Assembly: GCA_035449085.1 (NCBI GenBank)
Contig: DAOTKE010000048.1
Span: 1-22,589 of the forward strand
Source of the DNA: DUPH01 sp035449085
Lineage (GTDB): Bacteria; Verrucomicrobiota; Kiritimatiellia; RFP12; UBA1067
Length of the DNA stretch: 22,589 bases
Reading direction: 5' to 3'
This document shows positions 21,608-22,589 of the stretch, piece by piece. The notes under the pieces were generated by a model. It was not told where the DNA came from. It saw nothing but the letters and a program-made list of their open reading frames with translations, and ran no database searches. Position numbers and translations under genes: made by a program. How positions within the stretch are numbered: the stretch's first letter is position 1; every line of letters starts with the position of its first letter.

Positions 21608-22589
21608 TGGAGAAGCAGGATCAAGCCAGGTGCTGAAACGGTCAGCGTGGCCGAATGGTCGGTTGTGCGCACTGTCGCCACATAGCCGTCCGGCACGCTC
21701 AGCGTCGCCGCGCCGGCGGCCAGTGCGGCACGCGTCGCGGCATCGGCCGAAGCGTACGTGAAGAGGGGCAACGTGTAAGGCAGTTCAACGTCTTCAGGCA
21801 ACGCGTAAACCACACGGTCGCCCATAACTTTCAGCGATCCGCTGACATGGATGCTGCCGCGATAGGCACCGCCCGCAAAGGTGACCGTCAGATCGCCGTC
21901 GTGGGTGGCATGGCCTGTCAGGAGGCCACCTGCGGTCAGCACCAGATTCGTCACGCCGTCCAGCGTCGCGCCATACAGTGCCTGCACGCCGTTACTCACG
22001 GTGAGCGAGCCTGCGCCGGTAAAGGCACCCTCGAAGGCCGCCTCTTCAAACGCGTTGATCGTCAGTGACGCGCCGGATGCCAGCGCGACCGTGCCGGTGC
22101 CACTCAGCGGCCCGACCGTCTCTATCGCACCTGCGGCGAGCAACAGCGTGGCGCCTGCGGCGACGCGCGTGCGCGACACGTCCGGGATCACATCCGTCGC
22201 CAACTGGCCGGCCGGAATGTCCAGCGCCCACGGTCCCGCCAACGCCGCACGCGCGGTCGTGACGGCCGCATTGGTCTGCTGGTCAATGATGTACCAATCC
22301 GTCTTGTTGTTGCTGATTTCCAGTGTCCAGCTCACCGGATCGCGGTTGGGCACATTGTAGGCGGTGTACAGGCCGTAGGCGTCAAACGAGATCGGGCGGC
22401 CCATGTTGACTGTCAGCGGGTTGATCATCACGTCACTGTACCAACGGTTGTTCGTGTCGCTGGAGATGTCATTGTCGACCACACGTATGGGCGAGTACGG
22501 ATAAGAGCCTGCGTTGTTGTAACTTCCGCCCGGCGCATTGACGGTCGTGCCGGCCGGATACAGGACCGGTTCGCCGTTGGAGAACAGCC
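21604..22589 (-). CDS. Large beta-strand surface protein, C-terminal part (5' end outside window)
   Basis: The frame stays open to the right edge of the window, so the gene starts beyond it; 327 codons and a TGA stop at 21604 are visible. The visible N-terminal part (WYSDVMINP, ISFDAYGLYTAYNVPNRDPVSWTLEISNN) resembles a discoidin/galactose-binding-like sandwich often found in secreted proteins of PVC bacteria. It is followed by repeated short beta strands rich in Gly, Ala, Thr and Leu (GPLSGTGTVALASGASLTI, GAFTGAGSLTVSNGVQ), the pattern of autotransporter-associated beta-strand repeats. The protein ends in a strand, TLTVSAPGLILLLQ, without a recognisable anchor. The role is probably cell-surface binding or structure. 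A GTG at 22482 is not the true start, because homologous-looking sequence continues upstream of it. Confidence 0.8.
   Translation of the reverse strand, partial: LFSNGEPVLYPAGTTVNAPGGSYNNAGSYPYSPIRVVDNDISSDTNNRWYSDVMINPLTVNMGRPISFDAYGLYTAYNVPNRDPVSWTLEISNNKTDWYIIDQQTNAAVTTARAALAGPWALDIPAGQLATDVIPDVSRTRVAAGATLLLAAGAIETVGPLSGTGTVALASGASLTINAFEEAAFEGAFTGAGSLTVSNGVQALYGATLDGVTNLVLTAGGLLTGHATHDGDLTVTFAGGAYRGSIHVSGSLKVMGDRVVYALPEDVELPYTLPLFTYASADAATRAALAAGAATLSVPDGYVATVRTTDHSATLTVSAPGLILLLQ

Noticed and set aside
1..22589. CRISPR array, rRNA or tRNA genes, prophage, toxin-antitoxin or defence systems
   Set aside because: Both strands and all spacers were read for these and nothing supportable was found; the 7-bp tracts are far too short for CRISPR repeats.

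Overview
The window reads as a moderately GC-rich bacterial chromosome segment from the PVC superphylum, most likely Kiritimatiellota or a close relative. This is inferred from gene style only: very long secreted beta-helix and beta-strand proteins with the recurring 'Y-ATLA-A-AAxQxGD' motif, a secreted multidomain glycoside hydrolase, and a ParE/ParC pair of the Bacteroidetes/Chlamydia-like type. No rRNA, tRNA or CRISPR array was recognised, and no marker gene settles the phylum.

Layout. Positions 1-4251 hold the 3' part of a giant surface protein gene, closed by a hairpin. A 183-bp element with 18-bp terminal inverted repeats follows; it looks like a MITE derived from a REP-type transposase. 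Next come a divergent pair, an AraC-family regulator (minus) and gap (glyceraldehyde-3-phosphate dehydrogenase, plus, with a textbook terminator), and then a 1150-residue secreted clan GH-A-like enzyme. Converging on it from the right is a minus-strand operon in the order cyclophilin, parE, parC. A 383-bp spacer rich in repeats and palindromes separates this operon from a plus-strand run: exported thioredoxin-like protein, hemL (tetrapyrrole synthesis), panC (pantothenate synthesis) and larE (sulfur transfer for the nickel-pincer cofactor). The conserved rplU-rpmA-obg block follows. The right end is a minus-strand unit: the 3' part of another large beta-strand surface protein, whose stop codon overlaps the start of a fragment of an alpha/beta hydrolase.

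How it fits together. Most genes are housekeeping: glycolysis, chromosome decatenation, heme and CoA precursors, ribosome and ribosome-associated GTPase. The accessory parts are the two surface proteins, the glycoside hydrolase, the AraC regulator and the hydrolase fragment, which suit a host- or polysaccharide-associated lifestyle.

No obvious new multi-gene system is present. The most unusual signals lie between genes: (1) the TIR-bounded element at 4325-4507; (2) three spacers that each carry exactly four copies of a different degenerate 7-bp repeat; (3) a palindrome cluster at 15154-15239; (4) a promoter enclosed by a perfect 8-bp inverted repeat next to a C8 tract at 15338-15383. At protein level the points of note are a cyclophilin with two ribosome-binding sites (exported versus cytosolic start), a ribosomal protein L27 without its usual lysine-rich N-terminus, a three-cysteine LarE, and a glycoside hydrolase lacking the usual Asn before its putative acid/base Glu.
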